From Akebia trifoliata (taxonomy: Eukaryota > Streptophyta > Magnoliopsida > Ranunculales > Lardizabalaceae), in contig CM030706.1 of the NCBI GenBank assembly GCA_017979445.1, forward strand, positions 20,911,884 to 20,975,883: a DNA stretch of 64,000 bases, read 5' to 3'. Shown piece by piece: positions 21,344 through 33,600 of this stretch (within the stretch, counting starts at the first letter, position 1; each line of letters opens with the position of its first letter). Position numbers and translations under genes: made by a program. Under the pieces are notes generated by a model. That model saw nothing but the letters and a program-made list of their open reading frames with translations, made no database searches and was not told the origin of the DNA.

Positions 21344-23885
21344 TGTTGAAGTCAATGTTGGGGTGTACAATCTCACGGTCTTTGAGCTTATTTTCTATTT
21401 CGTTCTCTTTGTCCCTTACCAAAAATCAGCGAGTAAGTGTCGAAACATCCCACTCGGGGTTTCATTTACTTGGGAGAAGATTCGTACTTCATCATAGGAA
21501 AAAAAAGGGAGTGTTGTCACCAAGAGTATCATAACCACCTGGTCATTTCACATCTAAGCCATCCTTGACCTTCGTGCCATTCTTCACCGTCAATCAATCA
21601 ACAAGATTTATCCAAGTAGGTTGCCTTCCCGTCTACCTTTTAGTTATACAACAAGTTCATAAAAAATATCATGTTATCTTTTAGGTTTTCATTATTTTTC
21701 TAAATTTTGAGTTATTCATTAAATTGTACATATTTGAATGAGTTTAATCATGTTTTTGTAGTTATTTCTGATTGATTTTGACTCATTAGATGTTATTTAA
21801 GTTGTTTTATAAGTTGTATAATATTTTAGAACCAAATCTATAGAGTTTGTTGCGATTTTGGATGATTCTCGGGAAAAAAGATCGAAAAATGACGAAACTA
21901 CTTTGAACCTCCCAGTTGCTGACGGCACCACTGTCAGCCACCAATGTCTCCACCGTCAGACCCAAAAACTCCTAGAAATTGAAAAATATCTTCTATTTCA
22001 TTCCCCTCATAGCATATGTACACTTTTCAAGCCTTCATTTCATTAAAAACATTTAAGTAAATAATTTACTTAAATGTTTTTAATGAAATTAAGGTTTTAC
22101 CTCCCATTTGAAAATTTTGGAAATGGTTTTGAGATCCAAATCTCATCATATCAAAATATAATTTTTGATTTCAAGAACAAAACGTAAATTTTGACTTTTT
22201 CATTCGATTTTCAAAATGCGATATCTTTTCCGTTACTTTGAATTGACTTATAAAAATTACATGGTGTTTCTCATGTTATCGAGGGCTTTTACAAAAACCC
22301 ATTTTCAATTTCGATAACTTAAAATTTTTTTTTTCAACATTTAGTCAAATTTTGACAACTTTTATGTTTTATGGTTTTATCGCGTTTTTCTGAGTCTTTC
22401 GACTCAATCAAAACTATCAAATAGACTTGCTTGATGCCTTATGGGTTTCGAATAACTTTAAAAACAAAGATACTTTGATAGATATGTAGGAAATTAAATA
22501 ATGGATTGATTGATTGATTGATGAATGGGTAGATAGAACGTATGTTCTCAACTGAATGATGGGACAATGCCTCTAGTCTTATGCATTGGTCATTCCACAT
22601 AAGGCATAATAGATAGATAGATAGATGTTACTAGAGGACACTACCGAGCTTGTTTGTATTTTTTATAAAAAGAAACTAGCATATAATATACAAAACAAAC
22701 TATTTTGTTTACTAGAAAAGAGTTGTAGAAAACCTAAAAAGAGTAATGGATTGCTGTATATCTGGAGTGGTGGTTCAATCTAGGATTAGTACTAGATGTC
22801 ATATGCTCTTCGATAGTATATGATACCTTAGAGCATATTACAACTTCTCAGATCTGGGAATTTCTCATACTTTTTCCTAGGGAACGTTGTGTGTGTAAAG
22901 GTGGTTTCTGTATAGTGTAGAGGTAAGTGGGGTTCACATGCATTGCCTCTTGATAGGCTTCGACGCGAGGGGTCTCTTGGGCTAGTTAGTGATCACTATT
23001 AGTCTATAGTCGTCAAACGATCGACCTCACTGTTAGTTGAACTCATTATTGAGTTCTTGGTCAATGGCCAATCTAAATCGGATAAATGGTCAACCAACCA
23101 TGGTATACTAGATTGACTACAAAATCAAATTATAACGATGGGATTTCACATCGGATTTGAAGTTTGGAATATCAAATTTGCCATAACCAAGGCGATTATA
23201 TCATGGTGATCTTCCGCGATCTTCGCAACTACACTACCATGTTCGAATTATGTTGATAGATGATTTTCATTTGAAAGTTGTATATACTACTTTAAATGAT
23301 AGATTGAAGTTTATTACGATTGCTTATTAATTATGCTTAGACCATTCTCATATATTACATTATAAAATGTTTGCATTATTTAACTATTTAGATGATTACT
23401 CGTGCATGTATGACTTGTTGTTAGAATGTTGTTCATCCTACTGAGTAACATCCCCCTGTTACTCACGTTATCCTTCACTCTTTCAGATTGCCTAGCTTTT
23501 GAGGAACTTGTTTATGAGGAGCCATTCGAGGAGGTCCCCGTAATAGGTTATGTCGACAATCTACAACCCCCGTCAATTTGAGGATCACTTTAGGGATTTA
23601 GATGTTGTGTTTAAAATTTTAATTGTGAAGATGATGTAATTTTTTTGGTAGTTGTATTTTGGGATATGGTTATGATGTTGATGATTGTCATGGATTATGA
23701 TTATGACTATTTAACTTTCGCTACTCTGATTTGAGATTTTCAATATAGTTTCCGCTGCGTATATTTTTATTTCTTAGCATTATTGTTCTTGTTTGCTCTA
23801 TTAGGTTGTATGTATGTTTACTTCACACCTCAAGCTTCTGACTGATGAATCTTCAGAATTTGTGTTTGGATTTTGGGACGTGATA
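21344..23885 (+). repeat. 5' LTR of element B (left-truncated)
   Basis: Aligns with 29296-31924 from GTTGAAGWCRATGTYGGG onward; left of 21344 the similarity stops. Landmarks shared by both copies: TACAATCTCACGGTCTT, ACTTGGGAGAAGATTCGTAC, a GATA microsatellite (22607-22627), and a TGAGTAACA-N6-TGTTACTCA hairpin (23442-23465). It ends TGATA before the primer site. ORFs at 21268-21534 and 21858-22046 are chance frames in this LTR. Confidence 0.85.
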
Positions 23886-23889
23886 GCTT

Positions 23890-23900
23890 AGTATCAAAGC
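23890..23900 (+). other. Primer binding site of element B
   Basis: AGTATCAAAGC, a mutated form of TGGTATCAGAGC (initiator-Met tRNA), lies 4 bases after the LTR end. Confidence 0.75.
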
Positions 23901-24178
23901 TCAATATTAGTTTTGAATGGGACGAGAGCTCTTCTGTGTCTAGAGGCTTTTCAGAGTTTAGATTGGGGATAGGGTTAGGAAAATTAGGAAATTTTGTAAG
24001 AGTATTAAGTATGAGACAATTGTTATTTGAGGAGTTAATGGATTGAGTAGAATTAAATGAAAAACATTTGAATGCATAAATGCTTAATGTATAATTAGTA
24101 CTCTACCTATGTTTTTGATGAAATATTTTTCAGATTTAGAGAACTTACAAAAATTGTTTAAATTACAGACACTATACA
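23901..24178 (+). other. Element B leader
   Basis: Short non-coding leader between primer site and gag start; no other signal seen. Confidence 0.6.
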
Positions 24179-25300
24179 ATGGTAGGTATAGGTAGGCCAA
24201 ACAAAAGGACTTAACCCATAGATGTAGGGACATCTGAGCCTAGATATCCCACAATGATGGAAACTATGGTTCAGGCCATAACAACACTCTCCCAAAGTCA
24301 GACAAGACTAGAGGAAAGACAAGCCAAGAAAATGGAAGAACAACTGGCCTTCATGAGGCAGATAATAGGGATCCTAGGGGGACAGAACCAGTTGGGTGCA
24401 CATACACTTGAGACTACATCAGAGCAGGACATACCACCACCCCCACCTGTAGGGATACCAAGAGGTATGCAAATAGCACGACCACCTTATTAAGGTTATG
24501 CAACTGTCATTTTGAGAGAGTATAGGAGTATGAGGCCGTCCAATTTTGATGGAACTGCGGACCCTACTATAGTTGAGGAATGGCTAGAAGAATCCGACAA
24601 ATACTTATATACCATGGAGTACTCAAACACTCAGAAGGTTTTATGTGCCACCTTTATGCTACAAAGGGATGCTGCATACTGGTGGACATCAGCGAAAGAT
24701 AATCAACCAAGTATTCATAATAGTTGGGAGATCTTTTAGAGGAAGTTTCTTGAAAAGTATGTTTCCACTAGTGCCAGAAACAGAAAGAGGATGGAGTTTG
24801 AGAGGTTGACATAGGGGAACATGACAGTAGACCAATATGAGTCCCTACTTTACTCAATTGGATCATTATGCTCCCAAGTTAATTTTCACCAACCAGATGA
24901 AAGTAGAAAGGTTTGTTAGAGGGTTGAAAATTTCCTTCAGGAATAAGATGGTTGTGTTTGAGATCATGGACTATTATGAGGTAGTCACTAAAGCCCAGAG
25001 ATTAGAAAGGATAGATGAAGTCATCCATGAGCAGAGTTCAAGGATGAGGACAGTACCCCCACCGACAAAGAGGTAGATGACTCATGGGTCTAGTAGTTCA
25101 AGACAGCAATGGGCCAGCCGATCACCGGGTCAAAGCAGTATTCGACCCCCAGTACCAATAGGCCAGTACTCATAGTGGACAATACCACCAGTGTAGAGTA
25201 GAGGTCAGATTTCTCAATCGTAGAGTTAGATGACTAAAGGCAAGGAATAGACTTCGAGGCCTTAGGTTCAGACCACTAGACCCCCACTACCATCGTAGAT
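24179..25300 (+). pseudogene. gag: gag of element B
   Basis: Start chosen at ATG 24179 (MVGIGRPNKRT) because it is in frame with the clear gag start MMETMVQAITTLSQSQ at 24254; one TAA lies between. A coiled, Gln/Glu-rich N-terminus is followed by a Pro run and then the gag core from about 24512 (MREYRSMRPSNFDG, EWLEESDKYLY, YWWTSAKDN, a shift, then VERFVRGLKISFRNKM and TKAQRLERID). This is the Retrotrans_gag pattern of Ty3/gypsy. At least six stops and one frameshift (near 24840) break it. Particle structural protein, now inactive. Confidence 0.85.
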
Positions 25301-25838
25301 GGCACCATTGGGTCATAGTAGTAGGGAGGCGATCATATGTTACGAGTGTGACAAACTTGGACATTTGAGAAGAGAATGCCCCAAGATTCCCCAACAGGCA
25401 CGTCACTTGATGACCCAGGCAAGGGTCTATGTTATGACACAGGCTGATGTTACACCCTCAGAGGATGTCGTGAAAGTTACAATAATGTTATACAACTATT
25501 TAGCACATGTATTGATAGACTCGGGTTCCACGCATTCTTTAATATCATCTAGCATGGTAAAGAAGTTAGAATTATCCACAACAAATGTAGAAAATACACT
25601 TTCATTATTAACTCCCATAGGAAGTAAGATGGTGCCACATCGTGTATGTAAATCTTATGTTCTTAAGATAAGCAATAGTTCGTTTGAACTAGATTTGACA
25701 GTCTTAGATCTTCGAGATTTCGATATCATCCTAGGTATGAACTGGCTAGCAGCATACCATACAGTTATAGATTGTTATGCAAAAACAGTTTGGTTTGGTG
25801 CACTGGGACAGTCAGAATTCAAGTTCAATGGATTCTGA
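25299..25838 (+). pseudogene. gag zinc knuckle and aspartic protease of element B
   Basis: The longest clean frame in the window's Ty3 elements (179 codons). A CCHC knuckle CYECDKLGHLRREC (25338-25379) binds RNA. The protease active site LIDSGSTHS has its catalytic Asp at 25518-25520; the ILGMNWL motif typical of retropepsins follows near residue 143. Family proteases cut the polyprotein as a dimer. The domain reads intact, yet upstream gag and downstream RT are broken, so it is a relic. The next stop is at 25838. Confidence 0.88.
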
Positions 25839-26730
25839 AATCATGCGGTCTGAATGATTGAACCATCTCCGAATGGTGTTGATTTGGGTAGGATGTATAA
25901 CATGAATACTACCATTGTGAGGTGAATGAAGAGTCACTAAAGATAGAGGCAATTCGAGTAGTGTGTAATTATCCTAATATCCTTCCAGAAGAGTTACCTA
26001 GGTCACCCCCAATTAGGAAGATTGATTTCTCAATCAAACTAATCCCATGAACTATACCCATATCAATTGCACCATATCGAATGACCCCAACAAAAATGAA
26101 GAAGTTGAAAAGTCAATTGGAAGAATTGACATATTTGGGTTTCATTCATTCGAGTGGCTCACCTTGGGGTGCTCTAGTTTTGTTCATGAAAAAGAATGAT
26201 GGGTCAATGAAGTAATGCATTGACTATCGAAAACTGAACTAGGCGACTAAAAAGAACAAGTTCCTGCTTTCCAGGATTGATGACTAATTTGATCAACTGA
26301 GAGGTGCAAAATACTTCTCTAATATTGATATAAAATTGGGATACCATCAGTTGAGTATCAAGGAGGAAGATATTTTGAAAATAGCATTCGAAAAATGGTT
26401 AGGACACTTTGAATACCTAGTAATGCCATTCGGTCTGACTAATGCAATTGCAATGTTTATGGACGTCATCCAACAAATATTTTGGGATTTTCTAAATGTC
26501 TTCATTATCATCTTCATTGATGATAATTTGATATATTCAAAGACGGAGTTTGAACAAGAGGATCATTTGAATATCACACTTCACCGATTACACAAAAAGA
26601 AGCTTTATGCAAAATTCTCCAAGTGTAAATTTTGGTTAGATGAAGTGAAATTTTTGCGGCATGTAGTTTCCAAGAATGAGATATCTGTAGACCCGTTGAA
26701 AATTGAATCGATCATGAACTAGTAGAAACC
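25839..26730 (+). pseudogene. Reverse transcriptase of element B
   Basis: Broken frames show [46 protein letters not shown], then an intact stretch from 26336 (GYHQLSIKEEDILK, VMPFGLTNA). The metal-binding FIDD pair is at 26519-26524 (FIDDNLIYSK; family usually FIDDILVYS). Stops fall in the fingers (near 26214 and 26240) and after the palm (26722). It copied RNA into cDNA; this copy cannot be translated through. Confidence 0.88.
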
Positions 26731-27400
26731 GACCACATTATTGGGATCAGGAGTTTCCTTGGACTTATAAGATATTACCTTAGGTTTGTAGAAGGCTTCT
26801 CCAAGATAGCTTCATCATCAACGAAGTTAACTCAGAAAGGAATCAAGTTTGAATAGACCGATAGCTACGGAACAGTATTCCAGGAGTTGAAGACTCGACT
26901 AACCACGGCCCCCATTTTGATAGTCCCTAAGTTAGGGGAGAAATATGTCATTTATGCCGACGTTTCTTATACGGGACTTGGGAATGTACTAATATAGGAT
27001 GGTCGGGTAATTGCTTATACATTTAGACAGTGGAAAATCCACAAGAAGAACTATCCAACTCATGATCTAGAATTGGCGGCTATAGTGCACGCACTCAAGG
27101 TTTGGAAACACTACTTCTATGGAAAAACCTTTGAAGTGTATTCAGATTACAAGAGCCTCAAGTATTTATTCTGGCAAAAAGATTTGAACATGAGACAAAG
27201 ATGATAGATGAAGTACCTGAAGGATTAGGACTTCACATTGCATTACCATCCTGATAAGGCTAATGTAGTAGTAGATGCTTTAAGTCATAGGAAAAATGGG
27301 GTGTTTGCTCACATAAGGATTGAGGAATGGAAAATGCTAGATATCGCAACTGATTTTGCATTTCACATTCCCTTAGGAACAGATAAATAAAAATCTTATG
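26731..27400 (+). pseudogene. RNase H domain of element B
   Basis: The RT thumb/connection is followed by YVIYADVSYTGLG (first catalytic Asp at 26959-26961), [20 protein letters not shown] (the ELAA box carries the catalytic Glu), [12 protein letters not shown] and the terminal NVVVDALSHR. These are the Ty3/gypsy RNase H landmarks in order. Stops occur in the middle (27000 region and 27203). It removes RNA from RNA-DNA hybrids during replication. Confidence 0.85.
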
Positions 27401-28390
27401 TAGCTCAGATATGAGTACAATCCTAGATAATTAAGAAGGTCATTGAAGCACAAAAGACAAATACAAAATTGGAAACATATCAAAAAAAGATCGAGGACCT
27501 CGATAATCCAAGTTGGAGAATTCATGACGATGGTGGCATAAGATTCAAAAATAGACTTTGGGTTCCTCGTGATGTTTTGTTGAGGAAGAACATAATGGAT
27601 GAAGCCTATAAGTTATATTTTTTGATTCATCTAGGGACTACCAAGATGTATCAGGACATGGAGAGAAATTTTTGGTGGCTAGGGATGAAGAAACATATTG
27701 TCTAGTATATGAGTCGTTGTATGATGTGTCAGCAAGTAAAAGTTGAGCATAGAGGCCTGCAGGGTTGTTACAACCACTTCTTATTCAAAAATGGAAATGG
27801 GAGCACATGACTATGGATTTTGGTTGTGGATTGCCGAAAGCTAGTGATGGGATTGATGTAGTTTGGGTGGTTGTGGATAGACTTAATAAATCCGCTCATT
27901 TTCTATCGATCAAGATGACCTACATTGTTGATAGATTGAGCAAGATTTATGTCTCAAAGATTGTAAAGTTACATGGAATCTCAGTTTCTATTGTATTTGA
28001 TAGGGATCCACGTTTTACATCTCAATTCTGGTAGAGTTTTCAAGTTACATTTGGCACGGAACTGAAGATGAGTACAGCATTCTACCCACAAACTGATGGG
28101 CAGTCATAACGTGTTATACAGATACTAGAAGATATGTTGAGGGCTTGTGTGCTAGATTTTGGGGGTAACTGGAAGAATCACGTGGCATTATCCAAATTTG
28201 CCTATAATAATAGTTACCAATCTATTATTGGCATGGCACCATTTGAGGCATTGTATGGCAAGCTGTGTAGATCGCCAAATTGTTGGGTAGAAGTCGGGGA
28301 TAGTATTCTATTGGGGCCCGACATCATCTCAGAGACTACTAGGAAGATTAGAACTTTTCAAGAGAAGTTGCAAGTAGCACAGAATTGACA
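27401..28390 (+). pseudogene. Integrase of element B, catalytic Glu replaced by a stop
   Basis: HHCC-type N-terminus (IHLGTTKMY then CMMC, 27630-27732). Core: HMTMDFGCGLPKA carries the first Asp (about 27813), FDRDPRFTS the second. In QTDGQS-stop-RVIQ the third acidic residue (family QTDGQSER) is TAA at 28107-28109. Afterwards come FAYNNSYQS and APFEALYG up to VAQN (28388). Three or more stops in total. The residue loss alone would destroy D,D(35)E catalysis. Confidence 0.88.
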
Positions 28391-28769
28391 GAAAAGCTAT
28401 GTGGGACTATTTGAGATCATGGACAGAGTTGGCACAGTTGCATACAAGTTGGCATTACTTAGTTGGAAAAGGTTCACAATAGATTTCATGTATCAATGTT
28501 GAAGAAGTATGAACTGGACCCATCCCATGATATTGATTGGCAATCTTTGAACCTAAAGGAATAAATATCATATGACGAAAGGCTAGTACAAATTCTTGAT
28601 CGTAAGGAGAAGATGTTGAGATTGTGAGCTATCCCGTTAGTGAAGGTACTTTGGAGACATCATAATGTCAAGGAGGCGACTTGGGAGAAAAAAATGGAGA
28701 TGCGGACTCAATTTCCAGACTTATTCTTGGATTGAGGTATGTTTTAATTTTGAGGACAAAATTTTATTT
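28391..28769 (+). pseudogene. Integrase tail / chromodomain-like end of element B
   Basis: Frame pieces read LKKYELDPSHD, ISYDERLVQILDRKEKMLR, IPLVKVLWRHHNVKEATWEKKMEM and TQFPDLF. The order (LVKVLW.HH...EATWE) is that of the short chromodomain at the end of chromovirus integrases, which can guide insertion to particular chromatin. Broken by stops at 28562 and 28626. A final FEDKILF-GG segment overlaps the polypurine tract, as in element D (FEDEI...GRM). Confidence 0.75.
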
Positions 28770-28782
28770 AAGGGGGGGAGGA
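28770..28782 (+). other. Polypurine tract of element B
   Basis: AAGGGGGGGAGG just before the 3' LTR. The exact LTR start is blurred by mutation (expected TGTAAYNCC, found ATTCCAATTCC). Confidence 0.75.
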
Positions 28783-31700
28783 TTCCAATTCCTATCTCAA
28801 GGAAATCAAATATTGAAATTTTGAGAAAAAATTCTAATAGAAGAACTTAGGATAAAATAATCATATTTTATTTTGTTTATTTTTAACGAAATTTGACTTC
28901 TCCATTGAACTCAAAATGGTCAAAAAACATAGTTTAGCTGTAAATATGCTCGAATTCGAGTTTGAACAAAAAAGTTTTAAAATCCTCAAATTTCGTGTCA
29001 AGTAGGATCTAAAATAGTAAATTTTCGTTAAAGTGGGAATTAATAAAATCTTCTTATACCATTAGGTTCGCAATGAAAAATTATATAGAATGAAGTACTC
29101 ATTTGTCGAATTCCAAGTTTGAAAAGTCAAGTTATCGTCGAAAATATAAATAAATAAGAAATACCAACTTTGCCCCTTAAGCCTTTAAATAAAAGAACCC
29201 AAACCACAGCTAATTGAGAACCAAGGGTTTCCACCCTTTTCCTTCCTAAATCCATCGAGGTCGAGGGATCATTGAACTTCGACAATAAACAAGAAGTTGA
29301 AGACGATGTCGGGATCTACAATCTCACGGTCTTGAAGCCTATATTCACTTTCGTTCTCTCCATCCCTCATCAAAAATCAATGAGTGGGTGTCGATATATC
29401 TAACTTGGGATTTTATTTACTTGGGAGAAGATTCGTACTTCATCATAGGAAAGAAATGGAGTGTTGTCACCAAGAGTATCGCAACCACTCGATCATTTCG
29501 CATTCGAGACCACCAACATCGACCTTTGTGCCATTCTTCACTGCTAATCAATCATTGAGATTTATCCAAGTAGGTTGCCTTTCCTTCTACCTTCTAGATA
29601 TACAACAAGTTCATAAAAAATTTCACGTTATCTTTTAGATTTTCATTGTTTTTCAAATTTCGAGTTATTCATTAAATTATACATGTTTGAATGAGTTTGA
29701 TCATGTTTGCGTAGTTATTTCCGATTGATTTTGACTCATTAAATGTTATTTAAATTGTTTTATAAGTTGTACAATGTTTTAAAACCAAATCTATAAAGTT
29801 TGTTGCGATTTTGGATGATTTTAGGGGAAAAATTGAAGAACAACAAAACTGTTTTGAACCTCTTGCTTGCTGACGACACCGTTGTCAGCCACTAATATCT
29901 CAACCGTCTGCTACCGTCAGAGCCAAAAACTCCCAAAAATTGAAAATAGCTTCAACTTCATTCCCTTCACAACATATGTACACTTTTGAGCCCTTCATTT
30001 CATTAAAAACATTTAAGTAAATTTCATTTACTTTAAATAACCATTTACTTTAAGCTCTTTAATGAAATTAAGGTTTTACCCCCCATTTGAAAATTTTGGA
30101 AATGGTTTTGAGATCCAAATCTCATCATATCAAAATATAATTTCTGGTTTCAAAAACAAAACATAAATTTTGATATTTTCATCAGATTTTCAAAACGTGA
30201 TATCTTTTGCGTTACATTGAATTGAGTTATATAAATTACATAGTGTTTTTCATATTATCGAGGCTTTCATTTACAAAAATCCATTTTCAATTTCAACAAC
30301 TTTGAAAAATTACTTTTTTCAATACTTAGCCAGATTTTAATAATTTTTATGTTTTATGATTTTATTGCGTTTTTCCGAGTCTTTCGACTCAATCAAAACC
30401 ATCAAATGGAATTAGTTGATGCCCTATGGGTCTTGAATAACATTGAAAACAAATATACTTTAATAGATATGTTAGAAGTTAGACGATGGATTGATCGATT
30501 GATTGGTGAATGGATAGAGTGAACATATATTTTTGACTAAATGATGGGACAGTGCCTCCAGTTTTATGCATTGGCCATGCCACGTAAGACATAATAGATA
30601 GATAGATAATGGATGGATTGATAGATTGATAGAAAGATAGATGGATGTTACTGGAGGATACTACTGAGTTTGCTTGTATTTTCTATAAAAGAAACTAGTA
30701 TATAGTATACAAAACAAACTATTTTGTTTACTAGAAAAGAGTTGTAGATAACCTAGAAAGGTGATGCATTGCTATATATTCGGAAGTGGCAGGTCAATCT
30801 AGGATTAACACTAGATGTCATATGTTCTTCGGTAGTATGGGATACCTTAGAGCATATTACAGCTTCTGAGATCTAGGAATTTCTCCCACTTCTTTCTTAG
30901 GAAACATTGTGTGTGTAAAGTTGGTTTATGTATACTAAGTAGGCAGGGTTCACATGCATTACCTTTTGTTAGGCTTCAACGCTAAGGGTTTCCTGGGCTA
31001 CTTAGTGATCACTATTAGTATGTAGTCATTAAACGAGTGACCTTATCATTAGTTGAACTTAGTATTGGGTTCTTGATCAGCGGCTAGTCTGAGCTGGATA
31101 AATGGTAAACCAACCATGGTATGCTAGACCGACCACAAAATCATATTATAACAATGGGATTCCATATTAGATTTTAAGTTTGGAATATTAAATTTGTTAT
31201 AGTCGAGGCGATTATATTGGCGTGATCTTCCGCTCTCTTAGCGACTACACCACCGTGTTCGTATTATGTATATTTTCATATTTGTAATGTTGATAGATGA
31301 TTTTCATTTGAAAGCTGCATATGCTATTTTAAATGATAGATTGAAGTTTATTGCAATTGCTTACTAATTATACTTAGACAATTCTCTTATATTACATTAT
31401 GAAAATTTTATATTATTTAATTGTTTAGATGATTACTCGTGCATGTATGACTCGTTCTTAGAACGACGTTCATCCTACTGGGTAACATTCTCCTGTTACT
31501 CATCCTATCCTTCACCATTTCAGATTGCCAAACTTTTGAGGAGTTTGTTTATGAGGAACCATTTGAGGAGGTCCCCGTAGAAAGTTAGGTCAATGATCTA
31601 CAACCCCCGTCAATTTGAGGATCACTTTAGGGGTTTAGATGTTGTGTTTAAATTTTTAATTATAGAAGTTGATGTAATTTTTTTGGGAATTGTATTTTGG

Positions 31701-31924
31701 GATATGGTTATGATGTTGAGAATTGTCATGAATTATGATTATGACTATTTAGTTTCCACTACTTTAATTTGAGATTATTTGGTATAGTTTCCACTACGTA
31801 TATTTTCATTTCTTAGCATTGTTATTATTGTTTGCTTTATTAAGTTGTGTGTATGTTTACCTCACACCTCGAGATTCTAACTGATGAATCCTCATGATTT
31901 GTGTTTGAATTTCGGGGTGTGACA
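28783..31924 (+). repeat. 3' LTR of element B
   Basis: About 3.14 kb, ending GTGTGACA at 31924. The first 500 bases resemble the start of the D-family LTR (52796): CTATCTC-AGG, CCATTG-ACTCAAAATGGTC, AACATAGTTTAGC, and so the families are related. It holds GATA/GATT microsatellites (30594-30650) and the hairpin TGGGTAACA-N6-TGTTACTCA (31479-31502). Confidence 0.85.
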
Positions 31925-33600
31925 TAACTATTTTAACCTTATTGTCTAACTGTCCTTCTACCTTAGTTATAAATATATGGAGGATATCCACAGACGAAGA
32001 TTTTCATGAATTAAATAAACATAACTAAACCTAAAGAAATCGTTTATGAAGGTGATGAAATATTTTTCTCCACTCAAATATACAATGGGAAAGAGTCCAC
32101 AAATATCAATGTGTATAAGCTCAAGAAGTTCTTTACTTCTTGTGACTCCTTTCTTAGTATATCTAGTTTGCTTTCCTTTAATGCAATTTACACATATTGA
32201 GAAATCCATGAAGTCCAAATTGTCTAAAATTTTGTCCTTCACTAATCTCTCTATCCTAGCTCTAGAAATGTGTCCTAAACGTTTATGCTATAAAATTGAG
32301 GAATTTTCATTAGTCAAGCTACATTTCAAATTATTATTCGAGTGCAAGAAAACTAAAGACTAGGCATAATCATAATTTAAATTTATTTTATATAAACCAT
32401 CAATTAAAATCCCAAATCCAACTAAACTTGAACAAAAAAATTATTTTAATTGTTCACATTTAAAGGAAACTGAATAATTTAAACTATCCAATCTAGATAA
32501 ATAAACTAAATTCCTAGATATGGTAGGAACATAAAAAAGTGTTTTCCAGATCCATTTGATGACCAATCTCCAATATCAAGTGATAGATTCTTACATCTAG
32601 CACTTATGCTCCAATACGGTTTCCCATGAAGATAGATATTTACTTTGCATTGGTTTCTACTTGAAAAGAATCCGTAAATTACTTTGTATTAGAAGGTACT
32701 TCAGCTAAATTTGATTTATAACATAGAAAAGAAAAAGACATAACTTTTTTTTCGAACCAATTTCTGTGTTTTGCATAGTCCTTCTTTATGTGTCTCATTT
32801 TGCTATAGAAGTAGCATTTGACACTATTGCCATTTTTCCCTTCAGTCTGATTTGCTTTCCCAAGCACTTTACCTTTTTTAATGAATTTTTCTTCCATTTC
32901 CTTGATATTCATCCTTTTTTTTTCTTGTTTCTTAAGTCATCACAAAAAAAGATTGTTTCCTTTCTTGTCTCAATCTCGTCTTTTCTTAATTGCATATGTT
33001 AACCAATTCGTTCACACTCCACTTATTTTTATTTGTGTTGTAATGGATCTTGAAAGGTCTGAACAAAGTTAGGAAAGAGTTGAGGATGAACTGAACCAAT
33101 AATGATTCATTTATTCTTATTCCTAATGGTCTTAACTTTGCAGTCTAGTCCGTTATGTTGAGGATGTGGTCTTGTATTCCTCACATCCTATCGTATTTCA
33201 TAGTTGTCAACTCAGCCATCAATGTGCTCACAAGAGATTTATCAATAGATTTAAACTTTTTTTCCATGTTCTTCAAATATTTCTACTTGTTTTTAGTCGA
33301 AGATAGGAAGGTCTTGATGTTGTTAGCAATAGTCATCCTCATAAACATCAAACTAAGCCTATTCGATATTTTCCAAGTGAGAAGCAAGTTTTCTTACTCT
33401 ACCGTACTATTGTCAATTAAGTATGCATGTATTGTAGAGATGAGCGCTAGGTCAAGATCCTGAACTCCTAGAATGAATTGGATGTGCTCATACCATTACA
33501 AAAAGTTCGATCCGATAAGGATTATGAATGTGGATGCATTAGAAAGCAACAAAACAGGAACTGAAATTTTATAAGGACAATGCTCTAATTAGTGATTTGA
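31925..33600 (-). pseudogene. Ty1/copia gag-to-integrase fragment (element G)
   Basis: Read from high to low coordinates. The gag start near 33560 reads LIGSNFL-WYEHIQFILGVQDLDLALIS, then ANNIKTFLSSTKNK, SIDKSLVSTLMAELTTMKYD, ESLLVQFILNSFL and KWSVNELVN. A worn knuckle KCYFYSKMRHIKKD (about 32800) follows, then a long decayed stretch for protease. The integrase start is ICVNCIKGKQTR...RSKELLELIHIDICG...YFITFINDFFRFSYVYLI (31990-32190), holding the Cys pair and first catalytic Asp. It resembles TNT1-94-type copia. RT is missing: the fragment ends at element B. Many stops and shifts. Confidence 0.8.

Larger units (their letters stand above)
21344..31924 (+). mobile_element. Element B: Ty3/gypsy chromovirus-like retrotransposon, 5' truncated
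   Basis: Two related LTRs bracket an internal region with gag, zinc knuckle, aspartic protease, RT, RNase H, integrase and a chromodomain-like tail in Ty3/gypsy order, an initiator-Met primer site and a GGGGGGGAG polypurine tract. The tail after integrase and the LTR resemblance to the D family suggest the Tekay/Del lineage (inferred). The left end has lost about 510 bases, so no target duplication can be tested. It interrupts or abuts the copia fragment G on the right. Confidence 0.88.

Noticed and set aside
33486..33496. Copia primer-binding-site look-alike (GCTCATACCA on plus) at the start of fragment G
   Set aside because: The same bases code in frame for the WYEH part of the gag start (LIGSNFL-WYEHIQFILG), which begins further upstream near 33560. 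A primer site must lie outside gag.
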